A stretch of 64,000 bases of DNA from Mesorhizobium_G sp050247155 (GTDB lineage Bacteria; Pseudomonadota; Alphaproteobacteria; Rhizobiales; Rhizobiaceae). The position numbers were made by a program, and so were the translations under genes. Shown here piece by piece: positions 1 through 8,075 of this stretch. The stretch spans positions 1 through 64,000 of the forward strand of contig JBFWUS010000002.1 in the NCBI GenBank assembly GCA_050247155.1, given 5' to 3'. How positions within the stretch are numbered: the stretch's first letter is position 1; every line of letters starts with the position of its first letter. Below the pieces are notes generated by a model, which was not told where the DNA came from, did not search any database, and saw nothing but the letters and a program-made list of their open reading frames with translations.

Positions 1-817
1 GCAGGCCCATCGCGAGGCAGTCAAGATGCTTGGCGCACAATCCCGACTGTCGCATCAGTTCGGCAACAAGCAGCGGGCCGAGCCAGGACCCGAGCTGCAA
101 CACTTCGATCGAATGCCAGGCATCAAGCAGCACCGCGGCGCGCGCAACGGTCGGCAGGTTCTCGGTGTCGACAAGTGCGATCTGCCATTCAGCCAGCCGC
201 TCCTCTTCGTTCCAGTCCAGATCATAGACAAGTGGATCGCGCGCCGCAGGGCGGATTGGCGCGCGCGGCGCAAGCGTCTCGCCATCGAGCAGCCGTGCAG
301 TTCGGTCGAGCACGGCATCGATATGGGTGAAGTCGAGGCCATCCTCTGCGGCATGGGGCGTCGCATCTCCCGTTTCGACGTCGTCCAGTTCGCCAATCCG
401 AGACCGCTCGCTACCAGGCTCTTCGGGGGCCAATCCCTTCGCGACGTCGTCCGCCGACCCACTCGCTGTCGCGCTCGGCGCGCGATGTGTCAGCTGCATC
501 AAGCCCTCACGGCTCAGCGCCCAGCCGACTTTTGCCCCGAGAATTTGCCGGCGCGCGCGCAGGACAGTGTGCGCCCGCGTCAATTCATGTGTCGGGGTGC
601 GGATATCCATATGCGCGTCATGCAGCACCAAATCCTCGAGATGCACCAACTCGCCTTCCAGCCAGAGCGCGGCGGTGGCGTCGTGGAAATGCATGCGCTG
701 GATCCAGCCCTCGCCGACCGGCGAGCGCGACAGGCGCTCGTCAAGCCGGGTCAGTATTTCGGTCGCCCGTGCAACCGACAAGCTCGACGCCTGCCATGGT
801 AGGGTGTCATAGGCCAT
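1..817 (-). CDS. RHE_PE00001-family protein (DUF1612), 3' end beyond the window
   Basis: The minus-strand frame is open from an ATG at 817-815 to the left edge, at least 272 codons with no stop. It begins MAYDTLPW and contains RLDERLSRSPVGEGW, LWLEGELVHLEDLVLHDAHMD, TPTHELTRAHTVLRARR and YDLDWNEEERLAEWQ. These are hallmarks of the rhizobial RHE_PE00001 family (DUF1612 followed by a C-terminal HTH), often found on repABC plasmids. The C-terminal HTH would lie outside the window. Function is unknown; DNA binding is inferred only from the family. It is divergent from the recombinase at 1105 and shares a repeat-rich intergenic region with it. A decayed paralogue lies at 34649-35437. Confidence 0.8.
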   Translation of the reverse strand, partial: MAYDTLPWQASSLSVARATEILTRLDERLSRSPVGEGWIQRMHFHDATAALWLEGELVHLEDLVLHDAHMDIRTPTHELTRAHTVLRARRQILGAKVGWALSREGLMQLTHRAPSATASGSADDVAKGLAPEEPGSERSRIGELDDVETGDATPHAAEDGLDFTHIDAVLDRTARLLDGETLAPRAPIRPAARDPLVYDLDWNEEERLAEWQIALVDTENLPTVARAAVLLDAWHSIEVLQLGSWLGPLLVAELMRQSGLCAKHLDCLAMGL

Positions 818-856
818 TGTCCAACCGTTAGCTGATTTGCATCGCCCCAGCCATGC

Positions 857-1025
857 TAGTGGTCCGATCGCAACATTCGCATCCCTTGATACAACCCGCC
901 GGAGCGAATGTTGCGATCAAGGGGACCGCCAGCAACTATATGATTCTAGTAGAACTTTTGAATTTGACATTTGCTCCGGCACTTGATGTCGGGCGGGATG
1001 CAAATGTCAAATTCGTTCCACTAGA
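857..1025. repeat. Cluster of nested inverted repeats between DUF1612 gene and serine recombinase
   Basis: There are two perfect 15-bp inverted repeats. The first is GATCGCAACATTCGC at 867-881 against 905-919. The second is GAATTTGACATTTGC at 961-975 against 1001-1015. All four arms share the core ACATTYGC. The outermost arms (857 rightward, 1025 leftward) also match over about 30 bp, both beginning CTAGTGG and ending GCATCCC, so the whole block is a symmetric four-arm array. A further 7-bp arm pair lies at 1030-1051. The site lies 80 bp upstream of the recombinase start. Binding or recombination sites for that protein are the obvious guess, and operators for either divergent gene are the alternative. 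Confidence 0.7.
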
Positions 1026-1104
1026 GCCGCAATCGCGCACAGCCGATTGCGTTTACAACAGGTTGGTTTCTGATAGCGCTTTCCGTGAACAGATTCGCTC
1101 AGCC

Positions 1105-2049
1105 ATGCCTAGAAATAGTACCGCCTTCCGCCGCCTTAAGAACCCTGTCGGCCGTCTCATCGGCTATGCCCGGGTGTCCACCGAGGAACAGGCAACCGAC
1201 GCGCAGGAGATCGAACTCAAGGCCGCCGGCTGCGACGTGATCGTGCAGGAACAAGGCTCCGGCGCGTCGCGCGCGCGCCCCGCGCTGGCGCGCCTGCTGG
1301 ATGGCATCGGCAGTAGCGACACACTGGTGGTCGTGCGTTTGGACCGCCTCGCGCGATCGGTCTCGCATCTGCTCGACGTCATAGAGGAATTAGCTTTGAA
1401 GGGCGCGCATTTCCGCTCGCTGCGCGATCCGATCGATACCTCGACGCCGCAAGGCATGTTCTCGCTGCAGGTGCTCGGCGCGGTGGCGCAACTCGAACGC
1501 GCGCTGATCTCAGAGCGTACCAAGGCAGGCATCAAGGCAGCCAAGGCGCGTGGAAAATTGCCCGGCAATCCGGGCTTGCGCGAGCGGCGGCCTGAAGCAC
1601 TGGCAAAGACGGCCAAGGCCCGCGAGCGCGCCTATGCGGCCAAAATCCACACGTCGCTTGATAGCTGGTGGCCGACCGTCAAGCGGCTGCGGCCGGACCA
1701 CACATGGGACGACATCACCCGCCTCCTCAACCAGAAGCCATCGACCCAGCCGGACGGACCGTGGAACGTGGAGCGCCTTCGGCGCGCGGTCAAATGGCTG
1801 GTCAGGCAGAAGCTTGCCGATGCCACTCTCCTGCAACGATCCCCGCAAAAGCTGCCCGAGGAGCGGTTGATGACGCTGATTGCCGGCATTCATGCTTCCA
1901 ATCCGGAGCTCACGCTGCGCGGCATCGCGACCCAACTCGAACGGCTGCACGAGCGGACGCCACGTGGCGGCGCCAAATGGTCGGCGTCGTCCGTCAAGAA
2001 TTTGCTGGACCGGGCAAAGGCGGTGCGTTTGGCGGCAAGCGGTGGTTGA
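1105..2049 (+). CDS. Serine recombinase (resolvase/invertase family)
   Basis: The product is 314 aa from the ATG at 1105. The frame stays open upstream to 853, but that part reads through the inverted-repeat array and is unlike the family, so I chose 1105. The catalytic domain is clear: GYARVSTEEQ with the nucleophilic Ser about residue 25, VVRLDRLARS, and QLERALISERTKAG leading into the E-helix. A C-terminal extension of about 130 residues (with TWDDITRLLNQ, and TLRGIATQLERL) is longer than in Tn3-type resolvases and probably carries DNA-binding helices. The likely role is site-specific resolution or inversion, possibly of plasmid multimers. It lies divergent from the DUF1612 gene. Confidence 0.85.
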   Translation: MPRNSTAFRRLKNPVGRLIGYARVSTEEQATDAQEIELKAAGCDVIVQEQGSGASRARPALARLLDGIGSSDTLVVVRLDRLARSVSHLLDVIEELALKGAHFRSLRDPIDTSTPQGMFSLQVLGAVAQLERALISERTKAGIKAAKARGKLPGNPGLRERRPEALAKTAKARERAYAAKIHTSLDSWWPTVKRLRPDHTWDDITRLLNQKPSTQPDGPWNVERLRRAVKWLVRQKLADATLLQRSPQKLPEERLMTLIAGIHASNPELTLRGIATQLERLHERTPRGGAKWSASSVKNLLDRAKAVRLAASGG

Positions 2050-2118
2050 CGGCCGCTTTACAGCGCACGGCTCACTGGCCTATTGCCGTCGCGGACCCGC
2101 CCGAATGGAGCAGATATC

Positions 2119-2817
2119 GTGACCACCGCTTATGACGACCAGGCCCTGCGCGAAGACATTGTCGCGACCTGTCGGCGCATGAATGACTCCGGCATCAACC
2201 AGGGCACGGCGGGCAATCTTTCGGTGCGCAATCCCAAGGGCTTTTTGATCACGCCGACATCCCTGCCTTACGAGGCGATGACCGCCGCCGATATCGTGCA
2301 GATGGATTTCGATGGAACCTATGAAGGCGCGCGCAGACCCTCCTCGGAGTGGCGTTTCCATCGCGACATCCTGCAATCGCGGCCGGACATCGACTGTGTG
2401 CTGCATTGCCATTCCGTCTACGCGACGACGCTTGCCGTGCACCACAAACCGATCCCCAGCTTTCATTACATGACCGGCATCGCCGGCGGCACGACCATCC
2501 GGTGCGCCCGCTATGCCACCTTCGGCACACAGGCCCTGTCGGATGCCGCCATCGAGGCGCTGGACGGGCGGCTGGCCTGCCTGCTCGGCCAGCACGGCCA
2601 GATTTCGCTCGGCAAGACGCCAGCCGCGGCGCTCGCCATGGCCATCGAGGTCGAGACGCTGTCACGGCTCTACGTCCAGGCGCTTACGCTTGGCGAGCCA
2701 CCGATCCTCGACGACGAGGAGATGGCGCGCGTCATACGCCAGATGAAGCAGATGAGCTACGGCCAAGCGCCGGACCTCGAGGGCGTCAACGACGTGGCGC
2801 GGCCGAAGGCGAAGTAA
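2119..2817 (+). CDS. Class II aldolase (fuculose-phosphate aldolase type), probable Ald2 of the DHAP shunt
   Basis: The product is 232 aa from a GTG at 2119, preceded by GGAG with 8-nt spacing; the frame runs upstream to 2083 without a better start. Family signatures are GTAGNLSVR, the catalytic Glu in SSEWRFH (about residue 77), the zinc ligands HCH at 96-98, and a third His in GQHGQ near 159. It converges on mtnK, with only 3 bp between stop codons. In the known DHAP shunt, this aldolase type cleaves 5-methylthioribulose-1-phosphate or 5-deoxyribulose-1-phosphate to DHAP and (methylthio)acetaldehyde or acetaldehyde. The mtnK/mtnA neighbours make that role likely. An L-fuculose or other pentulose phosphate substrate cannot be excluded by sequence. 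Confidence 0.85.
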   Translation: MTTAYDDQALREDIVATCRRMNDSGINQGTAGNLSVRNPKGFLITPTSLPYEAMTAADIVQMDFDGTYEGARRPSSEWRFHRDILQSRPDIDCVLHCHSVYATTLAVHHKPIPSFHYMTGIAGGTTIRCARYATFGTQALSDAAIEALDGRLACLLGQHGQISLGKTPAAALAMAIEVETLSRLYVQALTLGEPPILDDEEMARVIRQMKQMSYGQAPDLEGVNDVARPKAK

Positions 2818-2820
2818 TTC

Positions 2821-4119
2821 TTACGCGAAATGCTCGGCGTCGATCAGCCGGGCCAACGCATTGACCTCTTCTATCGAATGGAGCCCACGCCGCGCGACGG
2901 CGAGCTGCCGTCCGAACCGCAGCGCTGGCCGTTCACAATCGGCGCGCAGGTCGATATCCTCGATCGTTTCGAAATCGGCGTTGTGGGCGAGGCCCAATAT
3001 GCGGCGATGAATTTCCACGCCGGCAAAACCCAACAGGTCGACCCATAATTCGGCGATAAAGCCGTTCAGCGCCTGCTCGGAGCCCAGCGTATCGCCGCGC
3101 TCCTCGAACAGGCTGCGTGCATAGAGCATGCCGTTGCGTTCCGTTCGCCACAGATGCGAGAACTCCTGACGGAACACCGCCCAGATTTCGACAGTCACGC
3201 CGAGCAGCCAGTTGCGCATCGCCTTGCGGTCGCCATTCGTCTCATGCCCGCGCTGCGAGAAGAAGCTCATCCAGAAATTGGCCAGCATCATGCCGACGTC
3301 AAAGGCCATCGGCCCGTACCAGGCGAACTCCGGATCGATGACACGAGTATCGGCGTCGGTCACCATGATCGAGCCGGTGTGCAGATCGCCATGCAGCAAT
3401 GTCTCGGCCTTCGCCGCAAACAGGTGTTTCAGCCGCTGCGCCTCAACCTTCAGGTCGCGGTCGGCGCGGAGTTCGGCAACCACGGCGTCCAGCTGCGGAC
3501 TGGTGTGTCGGTTCATCGGTGCGTCGAAATAGGGATCGGTAAAGACGAGGTTTTCCGTGATGTCGCAGAGCTCAACATTGTCCGCGAAGAGCGCCAGGTC
3601 GCGCTTCCGGTCCCCAGCCTTCATACAAAGGTCCGAGCCGCGAAACAGTGTGCGGGCGGCAAACAGACCGAGATCGCGGCCGATCTTGGCGGGCATGCGG
3701 CCCGCAATCAGCGCGCGCCGCAAAATGACATGCGGCGACAAGTACTCCATCACGATGAGCGCTTGCGCCTCGTCGAAATGGTAGACTGCCGGCACCGTTC
3801 CGACCCCCGCCCGTCCCTCTTGGCGCGTGAGCGCATGGTATTCGAAGAAGGAGCGCTTCAGCGGCAGTGGCCAGCTTTCGCCGACCAAGCGCACGTAGGG
3901 CAGCGCCTGTTTGACCACCACGCTGCCTTTCGGTCCCTCGACGATGAAGACGAGGTTCAGATTGCCGTCACCGACTTCGCGTACTTTCCAGGTTTTGCTG
4001 TCTGGTCCGACGCGCTCGGCGACAGCGTCTATGCTCTCGAGCCGCGCGCCGAGCGTTGCTGTATCCAATGCCCGGAATTCGCCTTTCGCCGTCGCCGTCG
4101 CCGTCGCCGTCCTGTCCAA
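2821..4119 (-). CDS. mtnK: S-methyl-5-thioribose kinase
   Basis: The product is 432 aa, starting at TTG 4119 behind GGGAGG. It phosphorylates 5-methylthioribose (or 5-deoxyribose) at C1 using ATP. Family motifs are the glycine-rich loop GDGNLNLVF (about residues 50-58), the invariant Lys in VVVKQALP, the catalytic HGDLHTGSIM and the metal-binding IDPEFAWYGP. Length is close to the usual MtnK of about 400 residues. The N-terminus carries a Thr-Ala run from a hexamer repeat. Together with mtnA (8076-9176) and the aldolase it forms a salvage pathway with no sign of mtnB, mtnC or mtnD nearby, so the route to methionine is not encoded here. Confidence 0.92.
   Translation of the reverse strand: MDRTATATATAKGEFRALDTATLGARLESIDAVAERVGPDSKTWKVREVGDGNLNLVFIVEGPKGSVVVKQALPYVRLVGESWPLPLKRSFFEYHALTRQEGRAGVGTVPAVYHFDEAQALIVMEYLSPHVILRRALIAGRMPAKIGRDLGLFAARTLFRGSDLCMKAGDRKRDLALFADNVELCDITENLVFTDPYFDAPMNRHTSPQLDAVVAELRADRDLKVEAQRLKHLFAAKAETLLHGDLHTGSIMVTDADTRVIDPEFAWYGPMAFDVGMMLANFWMSFFSQRGHETNGDRKAMRNWLLGVTVEIWAVFRQEFSHLWRTERNGMLYARSLFEERGDTLGSEQALNGFIAELWVDLLGFAGVEIHRRILGLAHNADFETIEDIDLRADCERPALRFGRQLAVARRGLHSIEEVNALARLIDAEHFA
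4087..4110. repeat. Hexanucleotide tandem repeat in the mtnK N-terminus
   Basis: There are four copies of CGCCGT (ACGGCG on the coding strand), encoding alternating Thr-Ala just after the mtnK start. A hexamer changes the number of dipeptides without shifting the frame, so it is unlikely to switch expression. Confidence 0.8.
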
Positions 4120-4243
4120 GCCAAGCCTCCCAGCCTTCCTTCGCGCCGAAAGCTAGACCAGATGCATCAAGGGTTGAAGCCCCGTCCGTCGGTTGAGGCT
4201 ATCGACCTCATGCGCATTTTGCTTTCGTCCTGCTTTCGGGTCG

Positions 4244-4273
4244 TTGACGCTCCCTCGAAATCGGACCTATGGT
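4244..4273 (+). promoter_or_regulatory. Candidate sigma70-type promoter for the MTR importer operon
   Basis: TTGACG at 4244-4249 is followed by an 18-bp spacer and TATGGT at 4268-4273. It sits in the 242-bp divergent region between mtnK and the binding-protein gene, about 90 bp before the GTG start at 4362. It was found by eye only. Confidence 0.4.
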
Positions 4274-4361
4274 GCGCGTGCGCGGCAGTGGTCCGACCAG
4301 ATGCTCTGTTGCCGCACGGGAGGTTCAACGCCGACATCCTGTCGGCAAAGGGAGGTTCGAA

Positions 4362-5390
4362 GTGCTTGACGATCTGATCGAAGAATCCAGAACGCGCCGC
4401 GACATCTTCAAGGCCGTTGGCGCGACGGCCCTGGCCGGCGCGTTGCTCGGCTCTGCCGGTTTCAATCCGGCGCTTGCGCAAGAACTGAAGGCCTCAAGCA
4501 AGCCGCTGAAAGCGGCAATGGGCAATGCCGGCTTGCAGGCGACGTGGTGCGCGCAGGGCAAGCAAGCGGCCGAAGCCTGGGCCAAGCTGATGAACGTCGA
4601 GATCACCTGGTTCGACGGCGAGCTTTCCGCCACCAAGCAGCGCGCCGCCGTCGACAACCTCGCCACGCAGAAATGGGATTTTGTCGCGCTCCAGACATTT
4701 GGCATCGGCACGCTCAACGATCCGATCAAGAAGGTTATCGATTCCGGCACGCCGGTCATCGCCATGGACACGATGATGGCGCCGGAAGGCCAGCTCGCGC
4801 TGCACACCTTCATCGCGCCCGACAACATCATGATGGGTTCGGCCGTTGCCGATCAGCTCATGAAGGCGATCGGCGGCAAGGGCAACGTCATCATGACCCA
4901 GGGGGCGCTTGGCCATACGGGCGCTCAAGGGCGGGCCAAGGGTTTCCAACAAGTCGTCGCAAATTATCCGGACGTCAAAGTGGTTGACGAGCAGCCGGCC
5001 GACTGGGACGTCACCAAGGTGGCGCGCATTTGGGAATCGCTGCTGACGAAGTTCCCGGATATCGCCGGCGGCTTCTTCCACAATGACGATATGGCGCTGG
5101 CCGCCCACAATGTCATGAAGGCGAAAGGCCGCGAAGGCATCATCATTGCCGGCGTGGACGCCATGCCGCCGGCAGTGAACGCCGTGCTCGACGGCACGAT
5201 GCTGGCGACCGTGCGCAACCCGTCCTGCCGCATCCATGGCTGGGCGGTCGCGGCGGGCGTCGCTGCTGTTGCAGGCGGTGAAAAGGCGGGTGAAGGCGGC
5301 ATTCCCAACTTCATCCTGGCTGACGGTCCGGTGATCACCAAGGAAACCGCGCCGGGCCATCTGTGGCTGCAGAAGAACTTCCTGATCTGA
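4362..5390 (+). CDS. Periplasmic sugar-binding protein of ABC importer (ribose/RbsB family)
   Basis: The product is 342 aa from GTG 4362, chosen for the GGGAGG six bases upstream; a longer frame from 4269 has no such site. The N-terminus has a twin-arginine-like signal (RTRRDIFKAVGATALAG) with likely cleavage after ALAQ. The mature part has the periplasmic-binding-protein-I layout seen in ribose/galactose binders (DFVALQTFGIGT, IDSGTPVIAMDT, GKGNVIMTQGALGHTGA, GFFHNDDMALAA). It is followed by an RbsA-like ATPase and an RbsC-like permease. Its position between mtnK and mtnA suggests it binds 5-methylthioribose or 5-deoxyribose. That specificity is inference from context. Confidence 0.88.
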   Translation: MLDDLIEESRTRRDIFKAVGATALAGALLGSAGFNPALAQELKASSKPLKAAMGNAGLQATWCAQGKQAAEAWAKLMNVEITWFDGELSATKQRAAVDNLATQKWDFVALQTFGIGTLNDPIKKVIDSGTPVIAMDTMMAPEGQLALHTFIAPDNIMMGSAVADQLMKAIGGKGNVIMTQGALGHTGAQGRAKGFQQVVANYPDVKVVDEQPADWDVTKVARIWESLLTKFPDIAGGFFHNDDMALAAHNVMKAKGREGIIIAGVDAMPPAVNAVLDGTMLATVRNPSCRIHGWAVAAGVAAVAGGEKAGEGGIPNFILADGPVITKETAPGHLWLQKNFLI

Positions 5391-5402
5391 TCGGCTCGAC
5401 CG

Positions 5403-6953
5403 TTGGCTGAAGCGACGGAACAGCAAGCCGGGGGTTCTTCGGAACCCTCGGCCAGTGCATCTGAATTTTCCCAACGGCCAATCCTTGAAATGATTGCCGT
5501 GTCAAAAGCGTTTGGCGGCATCCATGCCTTGCGCGACGTCGATTTCGATCTGCTCGAAGGCGAAATCCACGGGTTGGTCGGCGAAAACGGCGCCGGCAAG
5601 TCGACGATGATGAAATTGATTGCCGGCGTCTATCACGGCTTCGACGGCGAGATGCGGGTGAACGGCGAGACCGTGCACCTGCGCTCGCCGCGCGATGCGC
5701 TGGCTGCCGGCATCGGCATGGTACATCAGGAGCTCTCCATCGTTCCGGATCTGACGGTTGCCGAAAATGTCTTCCTCGGCGCACAGCCCACCAGGGTGGG
5801 GGTCGTCGACTGGGGCCGCATGAAGCGCGAGGCCAAGAAACAGCTTGCCAGCCTGGGCCTCGAGATCGATCCCGGCGCGCGCATGGGCAGTCTGCCGGTC
5901 GGCTTGCAACAACTCGTCGAACTATCGCGCGTGCTCTTCTCGGGCGCGAAGATCATCATTCTCGATGAACCCACGTCAGCGCTCTCGCCGCCGGAAGTCG
6001 CGCGGCTGTTCGAGGCCCTGCGACGGCTGAAGGGCCAGGGCCGCACCATCGTTTTCATCTCGCATTTCCTCGACGACGTGCTGACAATCTCGGACCGCAT
6101 CACGGTCTTCCGCAATGGCCGCAAGGTGATCACCGAAGCGACGTCGGCGCTCACCAAGGATAGCGTCATCGCACACATGATCGGCCGCGGTTCGACCGAC
6201 ATGCACATGGGCGAAACGACGGAGCTTGCCGGCGACGACGCCCGGCCTGTCGTGCTCGCCGCCGCCGCACTCGGTGATGGGCATATGGTGCGCGACGTAT
6301 CGCTGAAACTGCGCGCCGGCGAGATCACCGGCGTTTACGGCTTCATGGGCTGCGGTCAGGTGGAACTCGCTCGCGCTTTGTTCGGCAAGGGCCAGCTCAA
6401 CAACGGCACGATCGCCATCGATGGCAAGCTTATGCGCTTTCGCACGACGGCAGATGCCCGCCGGGCCGGCATCGCCTTCGTGCCGGAAAGCCGGGGCATG
6501 ATGTTGTTCCGCACCGAACAGGTGTTCAAGAATGTCTCGATCGCCATCCTGGGGCGCATCCATCGCTGGCTTTTGAAGCCGCGCCGCGAAAAGGCGATCG
6601 CTGAAGAGCACATCAAGGACCTGCAGATACGACCACCCCGCGCCGAGATCATGCTCGGCAATCTCTCCGGCGGCAACCAGCAGAAGGTCGCTCTGGCGAA
6701 ATGGCTGACCTACCTGCCGAAGGTGCTAATCCTCTCGGAGCCGACGCGCGGCATGGATGTCGGCGCCAAGGAGGACGTCATCCGCATCGTGAAATCCTTG
6801 CGCGACAAGGGCGTTGCGGTTCTAGTGCTGTCGACCGAGCCGGAGACGATCCTGACGCTGGCCGATCGCGTGACTGTGCTGAAGCGCGGCGTCGTGGCCA
6901 AGGAATTTACCACCGGGCGTCTGGAAAAGGCGGATTTGCTCGATGCGGCGTGA
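5403..6953 (+). CDS. Tandem-domain sugar ABC transporter ATPase (RbsA/MglA family)
   Basis: The product is 516 aa, with a TTG start at 5403, 12 bp after the binding-protein stop. Two nucleotide-binding domains are present. Domain 1 has Walker A GENGAGKST, Walker B IIILDEPTSALS and a degenerate signature (LPVGLQQLVELSR). Domain 2 has a degenerate P-loop (GFMGCGQVELAR), a good signature LSGGNQQKVALAKW and Walker B VLILSEPTRGMDVG, with Ser in place of the usual Asp. This complementary degeneracy is normal for RbsA-type proteins. It energises the importer with the flanking binding protein and permease. Confidence 0.92.
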   Translation: MAEATEQQAGGSSEPSASASEFSQRPILEMIAVSKAFGGIHALRDVDFDLLEGEIHGLVGENGAGKSTMMKLIAGVYHGFDGEMRVNGETVHLRSPRDALAAGIGMVHQELSIVPDLTVAENVFLGAQPTRVGVVDWGRMKREAKKQLASLGLEIDPGARMGSLPVGLQQLVELSRVLFSGAKIIILDEPTSALSPPEVARLFEALRRLKGQGRTIVFISHFLDDVLTISDRITVFRNGRKVITEATSALTKDSVIAHMIGRGSTDMHMGETTELAGDDARPVVLAAAALGDGHMVRDVSLKLRAGEITGVYGFMGCGQVELARALFGKGQLNNGTIAIDGKLMRFRTTADARRAGIAFVPESRGMMLFRTEQVFKNVSIAILGRIHRWLLKPRREKAIAEEHIKDLQIRPPRAEIMLGNLSGGNQQKVALAKWLTYLPKVLILSEPTRGMDVGAKEDVIRIVKSLRDKGVAVLVLSTEPETILTLADRVTVLKRGVVAKEFTTGRLEKADLLDAA

Positions 6954-6970
6954 AATGTCTTGTGAGAAAA

Positions 6971-7019
6971 CCCCCACCCCTAACCCCTCCCCTCAAGGGG
7001 GAGGGGTTAGGGGTAGGGG
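6971..7019. repeat. GC-rich palindromic repeat between ABC ATPase and permease genes
   Basis: A 17-bp arm (6976-6992, ACCCCTAACCCCTCCCC) and its exact complement (6998-7014) surround the loop TCAAG, with weaker pairing extending to 6971 and 7019. It shares the core CCCTCAAGGGGGAGGGG with the larger inverted repeat inside manB (16090-16206), so both belong to one dispersed palindromic family. Lying in the 102-bp gap inside an operon, it could form a strong RNA hairpin that lowers expression of the permease or protects the upstream message. No T-run follows, so it is not a classical terminator. Confidence 0.75.
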
Positions 7020-7055
7020 TATTGATCGCGTCAACGAACGATCGGGCCACTCCAT

Positions 7056-8072
7056 ATGACTCTCACTACAGAAAGCCCGCGCCCGTTCGAGCTCAAGCGT
7101 TTCCTCGCCGAGCAGATGCGCAACATCGCGCCGGTGTTCACGCTGATCGTGCTGGTGATCTTCTTTTCGGCGCAGGCGCCGAGCTTCCGCACCTTCGACA
7201 ATATGATGAACATTTTTTCCCAGGCGTCGATCACCGGCATCATCGCCGTGGGGCTGACCTTCGTCATCCTGACCGCCGAGATCGACCTGTCGGTCGCGGC
7301 GATCGCCAATGCGATCGGCATCGTGGTGGCGTTCTTCACTATCCAGCCCGACTACGTGAACATTGCTAACATCCCGCTGAACGGCGCAGTCGCCATCATC
7401 CTCACATTGGCAAGCTGCCTGGCGCTGGGGCTCGTCACCGCCTTCGGGGTCACGGCGATCGGCATACCTTCCTTCATCATGACCTTGGCCATGATGCAGA
7501 TTGCCAACGGCATTTCGGCCATGCTGATCCGCGGCCAGATCGCCTACACCTATCCTGACCTCGTAACCTTCCTGGGGTCCGGCAACATCTTCGGCATCAA
7601 GGCCTCGATTGTCGTCTGTCTGGTCTTCCTGCTCGTCGCGCATCTGGTGCTGACCTACACGCGCTTCGGCCGCTACGTGTATATGGTCGGCGGCAACCGC
7701 GAGGCGGCCGAGTACTCCGGCGTCAACGTCAAGATGATCATCGCTTCGGTGATGGTGATTTCCGCCATGTGCGCTGGCATTGCCGGCATGCTGGGCGTCG
7801 CCTATTTCGGCTCCGCGCAGCAGAACCAGTTCGACACTTTCCTGCTCGACGCGATCGCCGCCGTCGTCGTCGGCGGCACCAGCCTGTTCGGCGGGCGCGG
7901 CGGCATTGGCAACACGATCATCGGACTGCTGGTTCTTGGCGTTTTGAACAACGGCCTCGACCACATCCAGATCGACAGTTTCCTGAAGATCCTCATCCGC
8001 GGGCTGATCCTGCTTGCGGCGCTGGTGATCAATGTGTACGCGCAAAAGCTGAGGGAAAGCGCGCGCGAATAG
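7056..8072 (+). CDS. Sugar ABC transporter permease (RbsC family)
   Basis: The product is 338 aa, a polytopic membrane protein with about eight to ten hydrophobic segments and the family motif GGTSLFGGRGGIGNTIIG near residue 270. RbsC-type signatures are FVILTAEIDLSVAAIAN and TRFGRYVYMVGGNREAAEYSGVNV. It forms the channel of the importer with the genes at 4362 and 5403. The start has only a weak ribosome-binding site and is separated from the ATPase by the palindrome. It converges on mtnA with 3 bp between stops. Confidence 0.92.
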   Translation: MTLTTESPRPFELKRFLAEQMRNIAPVFTLIVLVIFFSAQAPSFRTFDNMMNIFSQASITGIIAVGLTFVILTAEIDLSVAAIANAIGIVVAFFTIQPDYVNIANIPLNGAVAIILTLASCLALGLVTAFGVTAIGIPSFIMTLAMMQIANGISAMLIRGQIAYTYPDLVTFLGSGNIFGIKASIVVCLVFLLVAHLVLTYTRFGRYVYMVGGNREAAEYSGVNVKMIIASVMVISAMCAGIAGMLGVAYFGSAQQNQFDTFLLDAIAAVVVGGTSLFGGRGGIGNTIIGLLVLGVLNNGLDHIQIDSFLKILIRGLILLAALVINVYAQKLRESARE

Positions 8073-8075
8073 CCG

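Noticed and set aside
857..1025. CRISPR array
   Set aside because: The repeats are inverted pairs with different arms rather than direct repeats with regular spacers, and no cas genes are present.
853..1104. Upstream extension of the serine recombinase
   Set aside because: The frame is open, but it runs through the inverted-repeat array and shows no similarity to the family; ATG 1105 is the sensible start.
4087..4110. Phase-variable switch in mtnK
   Set aside because: The repeat unit is six bases, so copy changes cannot alter the reading frame.
6971..7019. Rho-independent terminator
   Set aside because: The hairpin is strong but no T-run follows on either strand, and it lies inside an operon.
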